A stretch of DNA of 64,000 nucleotides, from positions 2,604,001 to 2,668,000 of the forward strand of contig NZ_CP034752.1 in assembly GCF_004295645.1 (NCBI RefSeq). The letters run 5' to 3'. Positions 41,880 through 50,392 of this stretch are shown here, piece after piece (the first letter of the stretch is position 1; each line of letters opens with the position of its first letter). The notes under the pieces are model-generated. The model did not search any database. It was not told the DNA's origin and saw nothing but the letters and a program-made list of their open reading frames with translations. Both the position numbers and the translations under genes were made by a program. Origin of the DNA: Limnobaculum zhutongyuii (lineage in GTDB: Bacteria; Pseudomonadota; Gammaproteobacteria; Enterobacterales; Enterobacteriaceae).

Positions 41880-43367
41880 ATGTCTATAGCTGAACAAAAT
41901 GTTGCCGCTGATTCCAAAGAGCAAGCGCTTAGCTCCATGAGCCTGTTGGATCAGATTGCCTCCCAAACCAACTACTCACCGGCTGATGAAAGCTACGATA
42001 TTGCTAAACAGGGTATCGCTACATTAGTTTCTCATCTTCTGGATACGGGAAATACCGAAGAACCCGTTAATAAACAGCTAGTTGATCGAATGATTGCCGA
42101 GCTGGATAAAAAACTTAGTGTCCAGCTTGATGAAATTTTGCATAACCAAGAACTGCAAAAAATGGAATCTTCATGGCGCGGTTTAAAACTGTTAATTGAC
42201 CGTACCGATTTCAGAGAAAACATCAAAATCAACCTGCTGTATGTAACCAAAGACGAAATGCTGGAAGATTTCGAGTTTGCGCCTGAAATTACTCAGTCTG
42301 GTTTATATAAGCACGTTTACTCAGCACAATATGGTCAGTTCGGTGGTGAACCTATTGGCGCTATTCTGGCAGATTATCAGTTCTTACCTAATGCGCCAGA
42401 TATCAAGCTGCTGCAATACACGTCTGCAGTAGGGGCAATGGCGCATACGCCATTCATCTCTTCTGCCGCACCTCAGTTCTTTGGCATTGATAGCTATACC
42501 CAGTTAGACAGCATCAAAGAACTAAGCTCGGTATTTGAAAGCCCGACTTACACCAAATGGCGCTCTCTACGTGAAGCCGAAGACTCCAGAATGCTGGGCC
42601 TGTTAACCGTAAGGAATCTGGCTCGTCTGCCCTATTCTCCGATGGATAATCCGGTGAAAAGCTTCGGTTATGAAGAGGACGTTAGCCATAATCATGAGCA
42701 TTATCTCTGGACCAATGCCGTATACGCATTTGGTACCCGTTTAACCGATAGCTTTGCTCAATACCGCTGGTGTCCGAATATTATTGGACCAGAAAGCGGC
42801 GGTGCCGTTGAAGATCTGCCGGTACACGTATTTGAAGCCATGGGTGAATTGCAAACCAAGATCCCAACAGAAACGCTGATTACCGACCGCCGTGAATTCG
42901 AACTGGCTGAAGAGGGCTTTATTGCGCTGACCATGCGTAAAGGTTCAGATAATGCTGCGTTCTTCTCTGCTCAGTCGGTACAAAAACCGTTGAAATTCCC
43001 GAATACTGACGAAGGTAAAGCGGCAGAAACCAACAGCAAGCTAGGGACTCAATTACCTTACATCATGCTGTCTACCCGTATTGCCCACTATCTGAAAGTG
43101 ATTCAACGCGAAAAACTCGGTTCTTATCAGGAAGCCGCCGATGTGGAACGCAACCTGAATACCTGGCTGAAGCAGTATGTTTCCGATCAGGAAAATCCAC
43201 CGGTAGACGTTCGCTGCCGTCGTCCATTCCGCGCTATCAGCTTAACCGTTAGCGATGTTCCGGGCGAACCAGGCTGGGTGAAAACACGTCTGTTACTTCG
43301 TCCACATCTGAAAAGCATGGGTTCATACACTGAGCTCTCGCTGGTAGGACGCCTGGACAAGGAGTAA
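41880..43367 (+). CDS. tssC: T6SS sheath large subunit TssC (VipB)
   Basis: TssC is the main sheath protein and carries the ClpV-accessible N-terminal helix. Landmarks are ESSWRGLKLLIDRTDFREN, YVTKDEMLEDFE, GAILADYQFLPNAPDIKLLQ and the terminal RPHLKSMGSYTELSLVGRLD. I start at the ATG at 41880 with AAGGGA upstream, giving 495 residues; an earlier in-frame start at 41847 is not supported. It follows tssB after 100 bases and abuts tssE. Confidence 0.96.
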   Translation: MSIAEQNVAADSKEQALSSMSLLDQIASQTNYSPADESYDIAKQGIATLVSHLLDTGNTEEPVNKQLVDRMIAELDKKLSVQLDEILHNQELQKMESSWRGLKLLIDRTDFRENIKINLLYVTKDEMLEDFEFAPEITQSGLYKHVYSAQYGQFGGEPIGAILADYQFLPNAPDIKLLQYTSAVGAMAHTPFISSAAPQFFGIDSYTQLDSIKELSSVFESPTYTKWRSLREAEDSRMLGLLTVRNLARLPYSPMDNPVKSFGYEEDVSHNHEHYLWTNAVYAFGTRLTDSFAQYRWCPNIIGPESGGAVEDLPVHVFEAMGELQTKIPTETLITDRREFELAEEGFIALTMRKGSDNAAFFSAQSVQKPLKFPNTDEGKAAETNSKLGTQLPYIMLSTRIAHYLKVIQREKLGSYQEAADVERNLNTWLKQYVSDQENPPVDVRCRRPFRAISLTVSDVPGEPGWVKTRLLLRPHLKSMGSYTELSLVGRLDKE

Positions 43368-43370
43368 TAC

Positions 43371-43787
43371 ATGGCGACCTTACGACGTTGGAATACCGGC
43401 AGTAAAGGCAGCCTGTTTGACCGATTACAAAACGATCAGCCGCGACTCAAAGGGGACGCGGCCTTTATCCTGTCGGTAAAAAACAATCTGCGCCATATTT
43501 TCAACGCCAGACCGGGTGAATGCCATGGAACTAAAGAGCTGGGCATTATTGATGTTAATGATGCCCTGCTCAGTACGGAAGAAATTCAGAGTTCTATATG
43601 CCAATCGATTCGCCACTGCATTGCACGCTATGAGCCCCGTATCAGCCAAACCCAGGTTGTGGTGCGGCAGGACCCTATTACCTTTACCTATTATTTCTCG
43701 GTAATTGCTCAAATTGCACAAGTTTACGATGTAGAACGAATCGAACTCGATATTCATATTAATAACAATAAATTAGAAGTTATTTAG
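43371..43787 (+). CDS. tssE: T6SS baseplate protein TssE (gp25-like)
   Basis: TssE starts sheath assembly on the baseplate and resembles phage T4 gp25. In 138 residues it shows SLFDRLQNDQPRL at the N-terminus, the SVKNNLRHIFNARPGECHGT loop and a final beta-rich part. AAGGAG precedes the ATG, three bases after tssC. Confidence 0.93.
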   Translation: MATLRRWNTGSKGSLFDRLQNDQPRLKGDAAFILSVKNNLRHIFNARPGECHGTKELGIIDVNDALLSTEEIQSSICQSIRHCIARYEPRISQTQVVVRQDPITFTYYFSVIAQIAQVYDVERIELDIHINNNKLEVI

Positions 43788-43820
43788 CCACGTATTTTTT
43801 TGAGCTTGATTAGGGATGAT

Positions 43821-45545
43821 ATGCTGCCAGATAGTTATATTAAACAAGAAAAATACTATCTTAATGAGGAGAGTAGAAAATTCGTTGAGGAGTTCCCTCA
43901 GGCCTCCCAGTTTTTGTCAGAACCCTATTTCGATCCGGACGTTAACCGCACGCTCGATGGATTTACCTATCTAAGCAGTCTGCTGCACGCCAGAATTAAT
44001 CAGGAATATCCTCAGCTTACCGCTAACCTGATGGATATGCTGTGGCCCAATTATCTACAGCAGACGCCCAGTACTACCATTATTGAATTTAAAACTCACA
44101 ATGGAACCGCGGTAGAGATTCCACACCATGCTAACGTATTCAGTCCGGTAACTACGGAACATTCCCGTTCCTGCACATTCAGAACCACGCGCAGTACCTG
44201 GGTGATGCCATTTGATATCAACCAAACGATTAAAGCATCGCCGGATACTATCCATCTGCATTTCAGCGCCCAAAGCGCTGAAAATCAGAATTTGTCAGCC
44301 GTTGGTTTCGATAAGCTAAGACTGTTTCTGGGAGCCGATATTCTGACCGGCTGCCAACTATATCTCTATCTGGCTGAGTATCTGTCCAGCGTTACCCTGA
44401 CGGTTAATGGTCAATCATTGCCTATGCCAGATTTACAAGCGATTCCCGTTGGTTTTGATGCTGCTCAGGCTATTCTGGATTATCCGACCAATACTTACGC
44501 CGGATACCGTTTACTGCATGAATATTTTACCTTTACCGAAGGCTTCCTGTTCTTTGATTTTAAAGGGTTCCCTGATTATCTGGATCGTTTAAATACCAAA
44601 GAATTTACTCTGGCGTTTAAATTCAAACGCCCGTTGCCCGCAACCTTAAAACTAACCGCCGACTCGATAAAAATTAACTGCGCTCCGGCAATTAATCTGT
44701 TTTATCACGATTGCGAACCGATTTCTCTTGATGGTGATAAAACCGAATATCCTTTATATATCAACCATCAACACCGTGAATATTATGAGCTATTTGCTAT
44801 TGATAGCATCAGCGGCTGGAGTAAAAACCAGATACGTAAATATTCCCCGTTTGACAGTTTTCTCCATCAGACCCGTTATGAAAACGGTAAGATCCCGCTC
44901 TATTTCCATCTCAATCGGAAGTCGGATCGTGAGCAAGAGCAGATCGCTTATTCTCTCTCTTTTGTCAGAGGCGATGAAACTCAGCATTTTAATCATGACG
45001 AAATCATTTCCATCCGCGCCTTGTGCAGTAATCGGGACGAAGCGCAAAAATTAAGAATTGGCGATATCTGTCTTGGTGGCGAAGAGATCCCGAGCTTTGT
45101 CTCATTAAGCAATGTGACTTACCCGTCCCGGGTTATCCGTCCGGATCTGGATGGCAGCTTGCAGTGGACGACTATCTCGTCCCTTTCGTTGAACTATTTA
45201 TCTCTGTTGAACAAGCACTCTCTGTGCCAGATTTTACAAAATTACAATTTCACTACCCGCTATAGCCAGCGGGCGGAAAAGTCGATGAGTAAGCTGCTGG
45301 CATCTATTCATAGTTTTGAGTCTGAACCCCATCAGCAGTATTACAACGAGTTGATTATTGAGGGGCATAAGTCAACGCTGGTTATTTCACCGGCGGCATT
45401 TAATAACGTTGGGGAAATGTACCTGTTTGGTGCGGTTATCGCCCATTTTTACTCCCAATATGCCACGGTCAATTCATTCCATTTTTTGGAACTGGTTAAT
45501 GCATCAACACATGAGGTGTACCAATGGTCGTTGATGAATACCTGA
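43821..45545 (+). CDS. tssF: T6SS baseplate protein TssF
   Basis: The 574-residue protein carries the TssF landmarks PQLTANLMDMLWPNYLQQTP with STTIIEF, the repeated barrel-like domains, and GDICLGGEEIPSFVSLSN. I prefer the ATG at 43821, five bases after AGGG, over a TTG at 43800. It overlaps tssG by 22 bases. It differs widely from the second tssF in the hcp module, so the two are old paralogues or of separate origin. Confidence 0.94.
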   Translation: MLPDSYIKQEKYYLNEESRKFVEEFPQASQFLSEPYFDPDVNRTLDGFTYLSSLLHARINQEYPQLTANLMDMLWPNYLQQTPSTTIIEFKTHNGTAVEIPHHANVFSPVTTEHSRSCTFRTTRSTWVMPFDINQTIKASPDTIHLHFSAQSAENQNLSAVGFDKLRLFLGADILTGCQLYLYLAEYLSSVTLTVNGQSLPMPDLQAIPVGFDAAQAILDYPTNTYAGYRLLHEYFTFTEGFLFFDFKGFPDYLDRLNTKEFTLAFKFKRPLPATLKLTADSIKINCAPAINLFYHDCEPISLDGDKTEYPLYINHQHREYYELFAIDSISGWSKNQIRKYSPFDSFLHQTRYENGKIPLYFHLNRKSDREQEQIAYSLSFVRGDETQHFNHDEIISIRALCSNRDEAQKLRIGDICLGGEEIPSFVSLSNVTYPSRVIRPDLDGSLQWTTISSLSLNYLSLLNKHSLCQILQNYNFTTRYSQRAEKSMSKLLASIHSFESEPHQQYYNELIIEGHKSTLVISPAAFNNVGEMYLFGAVIAHFYSQYATVNSFHFLELVNASTHEVYQWSLMNT

Positions 45546-46501
45546 TTCCGGAACAGGCGGAAAAATATAATTTTTATCAGTTGATTGAGCTACTGGCGAA
45601 ATCAAGCCATGTGGATATTGATAACTTACTGAATTTACCTCCACATAAGGAATTTATTCAGTTTATCAGTAATCCATCGCTGGCCTTTGTCACCCGAGAT
45701 ATCTCTGCGGTGACGTTTAAAGATAACAAAATACAGATCAAGCTCCCTTTTCTGAGCTTGACCGGTACTCACTCCCCACTGCCAAACTATTATCTGGAAG
45801 ATATGGCCTGGGAAGAGATCCAGCAGGATTACCGTTTAACCGCCCTGCTCGATCTGTTTAATCATCGCCTGGCAACCTATTTGTACAAAATCTGGCGTAA
45901 ATATCGTTATTACATTTGCTACAAACACAGCGGCGAAGATGAGTTTTCCCAACGAATGTTTGCCCTGGTTGGATTAGGCAAAACCAGCATACGGCAATCG
46001 CTACAGGTGAACCAAAGCAAGATGCTTTCGTATGCCGGTATTCTTGCCAGTTCGGGGCGTTCGCCTCATCTGATGGCGTCGCTGATTGCTCACTGTTTCG
46101 ATCTCTCTTCAGTAAAAATCCAGTCATGGCAATTTCGCCGTGTAGCCATTCCTCAACAGCAACAAAACCGCATTGGTCTGGCTAATTCGGTGCTGGGGGA
46201 AAACTTCATTATCGGCACCCACATTCCTGATTACAGCGGAAAATTTATTCTGACGATCGGTGAATTAAGCCGTGAAAAGATGGAGCAATTTCTGCCTACC
46301 GGTTCGCTTCATCATGCACTTCATAACTTTGTTTCATTCATTTTGAGGGATCAGTTCGCCTGGGACCTGCAGTTAGTACTGGCTCAAAACCAACTCAGCA
46401 GCATGACATTAGGCAGTGATACCGGATGTTATTTAGGTTGGACAACCTTTTTGCAAGAACCACCACGCAATCCCAGCATTATGCTGAAGATGCAGGAGTA
46501 A
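45524..46501 (+). CDS. tssG: T6SS baseplate protein TssG
   Basis: TssG pairs with TssF in the baseplate wedge. In 325 residues it shows the family's LPFLSLTGTHSPLPNYYLED, LLDLFNHRLATYLYKIWRKY and LGENFIIGTHIPDYSGKF. The start (ATG at 45524) lies inside the end of tssF, with a GTG at 45527 or 45530 also possible. It ends two bases before fha. Confidence 0.94.
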   Translation: MVVDEYLIPEQAEKYNFYQLIELLAKSSHVDIDNLLNLPPHKEFIQFISNPSLAFVTRDISAVTFKDNKIQIKLPFLSLTGTHSPLPNYYLEDMAWEEIQQDYRLTALLDLFNHRLATYLYKIWRKYRYYICYKHSGEDEFSQRMFALVGLGKTSIRQSLQVNQSKMLSYAGILASSGRSPHLMASLIAHCFDLSSVKIQSWQFRRVAIPQQQQNRIGLANSVLGENFIIGTHIPDYSGKFILTIGELSREKMEQFLPTGSLHHALHNFVSFILRDQFAWDLQLVLAQNQLSSMTLGSDTGCYLGWTTFLQEPPRNPSIMLKMQE

Positions 46502-46503
46502 TT

Positions 46504-47742
46504 ATGAATCATTCAAACACGCTGACGCTTCAGATACTGAATAACGACAGCCTTGCCAGTGGCAAACATGGTAATACTCTCATTGGTTCACAGGGTGCAA
46601 CCATTGGCAGTAATCCCGACAATTTTTGGTCCATTCAAAATCAAAAGGGGCAAATTGAGCCTCTGCACGCTAAAGTTGATATGGTGGATTCCCACTTCTG
46701 CATTAGCGCTTATGCACCTGATTTATATCTGAATGATGTTGATCTGTTTGCCAAAGCTAAGCCTGTACGATTGCAGCATGGGGATGTGCTTAAATTATCT
46801 GATTTCAAAATAAAAGTTCAGGTCAATCCCGATGGTAAATTGTATCAGGACCCGCTATCCATGCGCCCTGAAGATATCATCGCTAATCACCATGACACCA
46901 TTAATGAAATTCTCTCCAGAAAGCCGGGGTCATCCTCAGGTGATTTGGCTTTGCCTGAATTCCAACAAACTCAGGTGATTTCATCCCTGCCTCTCGATCC
47001 AATGAAAGTGTTGGATTCAGAACAGGCTCCTGTATCCGGGTCTCCGCGCACCATACAGCCAACGGTCACGACACAAAATGTGCTGGATCACTCTATCCAG
47101 TTAGAAGAAAAGCAAGGCTATGACGCTATGCCGATGGATAACGATCTCACGCATCTGGCGATCAATCCGCTGTTTCAGGGGATGAAACACACCATTAATC
47201 TGAAAGACAGTAAAGAAGCCTATGATTTACTGGAAGAGATTGGTTATAGCATCCGAGCCGTGATTGAAGGATTAAGCTCACTGCACTCGGCTAATCTCTA
47301 CTCATCAGATAAGCATCTGAGACCCATTGAGGATAACCCACTCCACCTTAAGCTTAGCTACGATGAAATGCTTAACCTGCTGTATTCCACCGATAAGTGC
47401 CCGGTGCATCTGTCAGCACCTTCAGCGTTCGCCGAGAGCTTAAATCAAATTCGCTTGCACCATACTGCCAACCAGATGGCGATTTCCGAAGCGCTTACCG
47501 CCCTGCTTAAAGCCTTTTCTCCTCAGGCGCTTATTGCCCGTTTCCTGCGTTACCGCCGGGCCAATGAAAAGAGCGCGCCGGATAGCAACTGGGCCTGGGA
47601 AATGTACAGCAGCTACTTTGACGAACTGACCTCTAACCGCCAGCAAGGGTTTGAAAAACTATTCTGGGAAATATACGAACAGTCTTACGACAGGCACATT
47701 CGCCAGCTGCAACAAGAACTGGATGGAAAGGATCGGTTATGA
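46504..47742 (+). CDS. FHA-domain protein of the T6SS (Fha/TagH)
   Basis: The N-terminal FHA domain (TLIGSQGATIGSNPDNFWSI ... PLHAKVDMVDSHFCI) binds phosphothreonine in related systems. The C-terminal part (NEKSAPDSNWAWEMYSSYFD, FEKLFWEIYEQSYDRHIRQL) is the TagH type. The ATG at 46504 with AGGAG gives 412 residues; an in-frame start 78 bases earlier would overlap tssG and lacks support. No kinase (PpkA) or phosphatase (PppA) gene is seen in the window. Confidence 0.92.
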   Translation: MNHSNTLTLQILNNDSLASGKHGNTLIGSQGATIGSNPDNFWSIQNQKGQIEPLHAKVDMVDSHFCISAYAPDLYLNDVDLFAKAKPVRLQHGDVLKLSDFKIKVQVNPDGKLYQDPLSMRPEDIIANHHDTINEILSRKPGSSSGDLALPEFQQTQVISSLPLDPMKVLDSEQAPVSGSPRTIQPTVTTQNVLDHSIQLEEKQGYDAMPMDNDLTHLAINPLFQGMKHTINLKDSKEAYDLLEEIGYSIRAVIEGLSSLHSANLYSSDKHLRPIEDNPLHLKLSYDEMLNLLYSTDKCPVHLSAPSAFAESLNQIRLHHTANQMAISEALTALLKAFSPQALIARFLRYRRANEKSAPDSNWAWEMYSSYFDELTSNRQQGFEKLFWEIYEQSYDRHIRQLQQELDGKDRL

Positions 47743-48263
47743 AACGCATCGGGGCAGTAATTCTGATCTTCATCAGTCTGATGCTGTCTGGCTGTGAAGT
47801 TTCCAAGAAGGTTTATACCGTGGTCACCGATCCGGACGTACCGGTAGGTTACCCGGACCAGAACCCCAGCGAAATTGAGTTCACGCTTCTGGCGGATAAA
47901 AACATTAACCCGAATCTGGAGGGAGAGGCTTCTCCTACCGATATTCAGGTGATCTATTTAGAAGATGACTCAAAGCTACTCAGTACCGATTACTACCAGG
48001 TTGCCACTGAACCCCTGGATAAGATTCTGGGGAAAAACTACATCGACCATCAGGATTACACCCTGGAACCAGGGCAATTTAAGCCGTTAAAACCAATGAA
48101 AATTGAGGCTAAAACTCAGTTTTTGGCAGTGATTGCTCACTATACCGGTTCAGATACCGGGGAAGTGTACTGGATGGATATCGTTGATATCGATGGGGTC
48201 GGACAAAAATACAAAATACTTATTCACTTACGCGCCGGCGAAGTCGAAATAAAGAAATCTTAA
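47739..48263 (+). CDS. tssJ: T6SS outer-membrane lipoprotein TssJ
   Basis: TssJ anchors the membrane complex in the outer membrane by binding TssM. The signal MKRIGAVILIFISLMLSGC has lipobox LSGC. The mature part has the family's PDVPVGYPDQNPSEIEFTL and the ending VGQKYKILIHLRAGEVEIKK. The length is 174 residues. It overlaps fha by four bases. Confidence 0.93.
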   Translation: MKRIGAVILIFISLMLSGCEVSKKVYTVVTDPDVPVGYPDQNPSEIEFTLLADKNINPNLEGEASPTDIQVIYLEDDSKLLSTDYYQVATEPLDKILGKNYIDHQDYTLEPGQFKPLKPMKIEAKTQFLAVIAHYTGSDTGEVYWMDIVDIDGVGQKYKILIHLRAGEVEIKKS

Positions 48264-48272
48264 GGGAATAAC

Positions 48273-49616
48273 ATGGCAAATAAGAATCGCGTAGTCTGGC
48301 GTGAAGGACTTTCAATCGCACCACAGCATCTGCAACAGCAGCAGAGACACATTGATTATTTAGTTCACGGTAGAGTGGATGCTGCGGTTAATTACTCTTA
48401 TGGCTTCAGCAGACTCTCTATTGACCACGAAATGCTGAAACTGGGGCGCGTGAGCATTACCGATGCGGCCGGTGTTATGCCGGACGGAACCCTGTTTGAT
48501 ATTCCTTTTGAAGATATTCCGCCTCAGCCCATTGAGATCCGTGATATTCCCAGCACCGATAGCCGTGATATCTATCTGGCACTGCCCATTGTTAGCGATG
48601 CGATTACTGAAATCCATCATGATTCAGATAATCTGTCTGAGATATCCCGCTTTAAGCATCATCCGCATCAGATCCGGGATTTACACACCCAAAACGGTAA
48701 CTATGTGCAGGTGAGCATTGCCCGACTGGCTCCCCGCCTGATCAGAGGATCCGACAACCTGAGCGCCTACACGTTGCTGCCCCTGTGCCGCATAAAAGAA
48801 GTGGGTGCCGACGGCATGTTAACGCTGGATGAAACCTTTATTCCTACCATTTCCAAAGTTCGGGTAGCACAACATCTGCAAACCTTTCTGGAGGAAGTGG
48901 CAAACCTGGTAGCGGAACGGGCAAGGCAGCTGTCGGATAAAATTGGTTCTCCAACTCAGCAGGGGATATCCGGCGTTGCCGAATTCTTAATGTTGCAGTT
49001 ACTTAATTCCGCTAAGCCGACCTATCGCCATCTGGCCCACACTCAGATCGTACATCCGGAAACCCTGTATTTAATGCTGACCAAAACCTGTTCAGAGTTG
49101 ATGACCTTCACCTCTGAGTCAAAAACAGCTCAGGATTTCCAACTGTATAACCATGATGATCTGACGCGTACCTTCAGAGATTTGATCCTGAAAACCCGAC
49201 TGGCATTAAGCATTGTTCTGACGCCAAGAGCGGTGCCGATTCCATTAATCGATCGCAGCGGTGTACATACCGGGGTGATTAACGATGTGGAACTGCTAAG
49301 AACCGCCAACTTTGTGCTGGCGGTCAAAGCTCAGCTGCCTCAGGACCAGCTTATTCGCCTGTTTGTACAGCAAACCAAAATTTCAACCCCAACCAAAATC
49401 GAACATCTGGTTCGCGTGCAGGTTCCGGGTATTCCGCTTACCCCATTGTCTGCCGCGCCGCCTCAGTTGCCATTCCATGCGGGATACATCTATTTCCAAC
49501 TGGACAGTCAGGCAGCGGAATGGGAAGAAGTTATCAAGTCAAACAGCATTGCTTTCCACGTTGCCGGTAATTTCCCTGAGCTTGACCTGCAGTTCTGGGC
49601 AGTAAGGAGTAAATAA
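48273..49616 (+). CDS. tssK: T6SS baseplate protein TssK
   Basis: TssK links the baseplate to the membrane complex through TssL and TssM. The N-terminus NRVVWREGLSIAPQHLQQQQ and the later FPELDLQFWAVRS ending are diagnostic. The full 447 residues match the family. GGGA precedes the ATG; its stop and the tssL start share a base (TAATG). Confidence 0.95.
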   Translation: MANKNRVVWREGLSIAPQHLQQQQRHIDYLVHGRVDAAVNYSYGFSRLSIDHEMLKLGRVSITDAAGVMPDGTLFDIPFEDIPPQPIEIRDIPSTDSRDIYLALPIVSDAITEIHHDSDNLSEISRFKHHPHQIRDLHTQNGNYVQVSIARLAPRLIRGSDNLSAYTLLPLCRIKEVGADGMLTLDETFIPTISKVRVAQHLQTFLEEVANLVAERARQLSDKIGSPTQQGISGVAEFLMLQLLNSAKPTYRHLAHTQIVHPETLYLMLTKTCSELMTFTSESKTAQDFQLYNHDDLTRTFRDLILKTRLALSIVLTPRAVPIPLIDRSGVHTGVINDVELLRTANFVLAVKAQLPQDQLIRLFVQQTKISTPTKIEHLVRVQVPGIPLTPLSAAPPQLPFHAGYIYFQLDSQAAEWEEVIKSNSIAFHVAGNFPELDLQFWAVRSK

Positions 49617-50380
49617 TGAGTGAACAGCCACTATGGCATGGAGCCGACCAGTCCAGCCGCTATCTGAACAAGCTGGAACAGTACTCATTAACCCTGCGTG
49701 GGCGCAACGTTAACCCGATTATTGATGCCGCCACGCCGCTGTTGGGCATGATCCTGCGGATGCAGGATCTCTCTGTAGACCTTCCTGAACCTGACTACCT
49801 GTATCGTCAGGTTCAAACTGATATCGAAAGCATTGAACAGTTTTTAGAAATGGAAGGCTATGAGCCCGGTTCAATTGTTACTTTCCGCTATGTGCTCTGT
49901 ACCTTTATCGATGAATGCGTGATGAGCGCTGACTCCTCGCTGGCCAAATACTGGAGCCACAAGTCGCTGTTGATTCACTTTCATAATGAAGGCTGGGGCG
50001 GTGAGCGGGTATTCCAGATTACCGAACGTTTAATGAATGAACCTAAACGTTACAAAGATATGCTGGAATTTATTTATCTGTGCTTTGGTCTGGGTTTTCG
50101 CGGACGTTATAAAGTGCAGAACGCCAATAATGATGAATTTGAACGATTATTCCGTCGGTTGCAAAGTCTGTTGCAATCACTCAACGGCGAGCCTGCATCA
50201 ACCCGTCTGCATATGGGTGCGAAAAAACCTGCCCGCTACTTTTTACCTAAACAGTTGACCACCCGCCATATCGTTATTGGTGTGGTAGGTATTCTGCTAC
50301 TGGCCTATTTTATCTATCTGTCCAAACTCAATTCGCAAAGCGCCAGTATTTTAGAACAACTGAATATGCTGCTTAAATAA
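49616..50380 (+). CDS. tssL: T6SS inner-membrane protein TssL (DotU)
   Basis: TssL is part of the inner-membrane complex with TssM. The cytoplasmic domain shows FRYVLCTFIDECVMSADSSL, SLLIHFHNEGWGGERVFQI and YLCFGLGFRGRYKV. One C-terminal span (HIVIGVVGILLLAYFIYL) and only a short periplasmic tail follow, with no peptidoglycan-binding OmpA domain. At 254 residues it is the short form, so another protein may provide cell-wall anchoring. Confidence 0.95.
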   Translation: MSEQPLWHGADQSSRYLNKLEQYSLTLRGRNVNPIIDAATPLLGMILRMQDLSVDLPEPDYLYRQVQTDIESIEQFLEMEGYEPGSIVTFRYVLCTFIDECVMSADSSLAKYWSHKSLLIHFHNEGWGGERVFQITERLMNEPKRYKDMLEFIYLCFGLGFRGRYKVQNANNDEFERLFRRLQSLLQSLNGEPASTRLHMGAKKPARYFLPKQLTTRHIVIGVVGILLLAYFIYLSKLNSQSASILEQLNMLLK

Positions 50381-50392
50381 AAGGAATTAGCG

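Noticed and set aside
44055..45047. Antisense frames within tssF
   Set aside because: They overlap a clearly recognised TssF gene and have no homology or start signals of their own.
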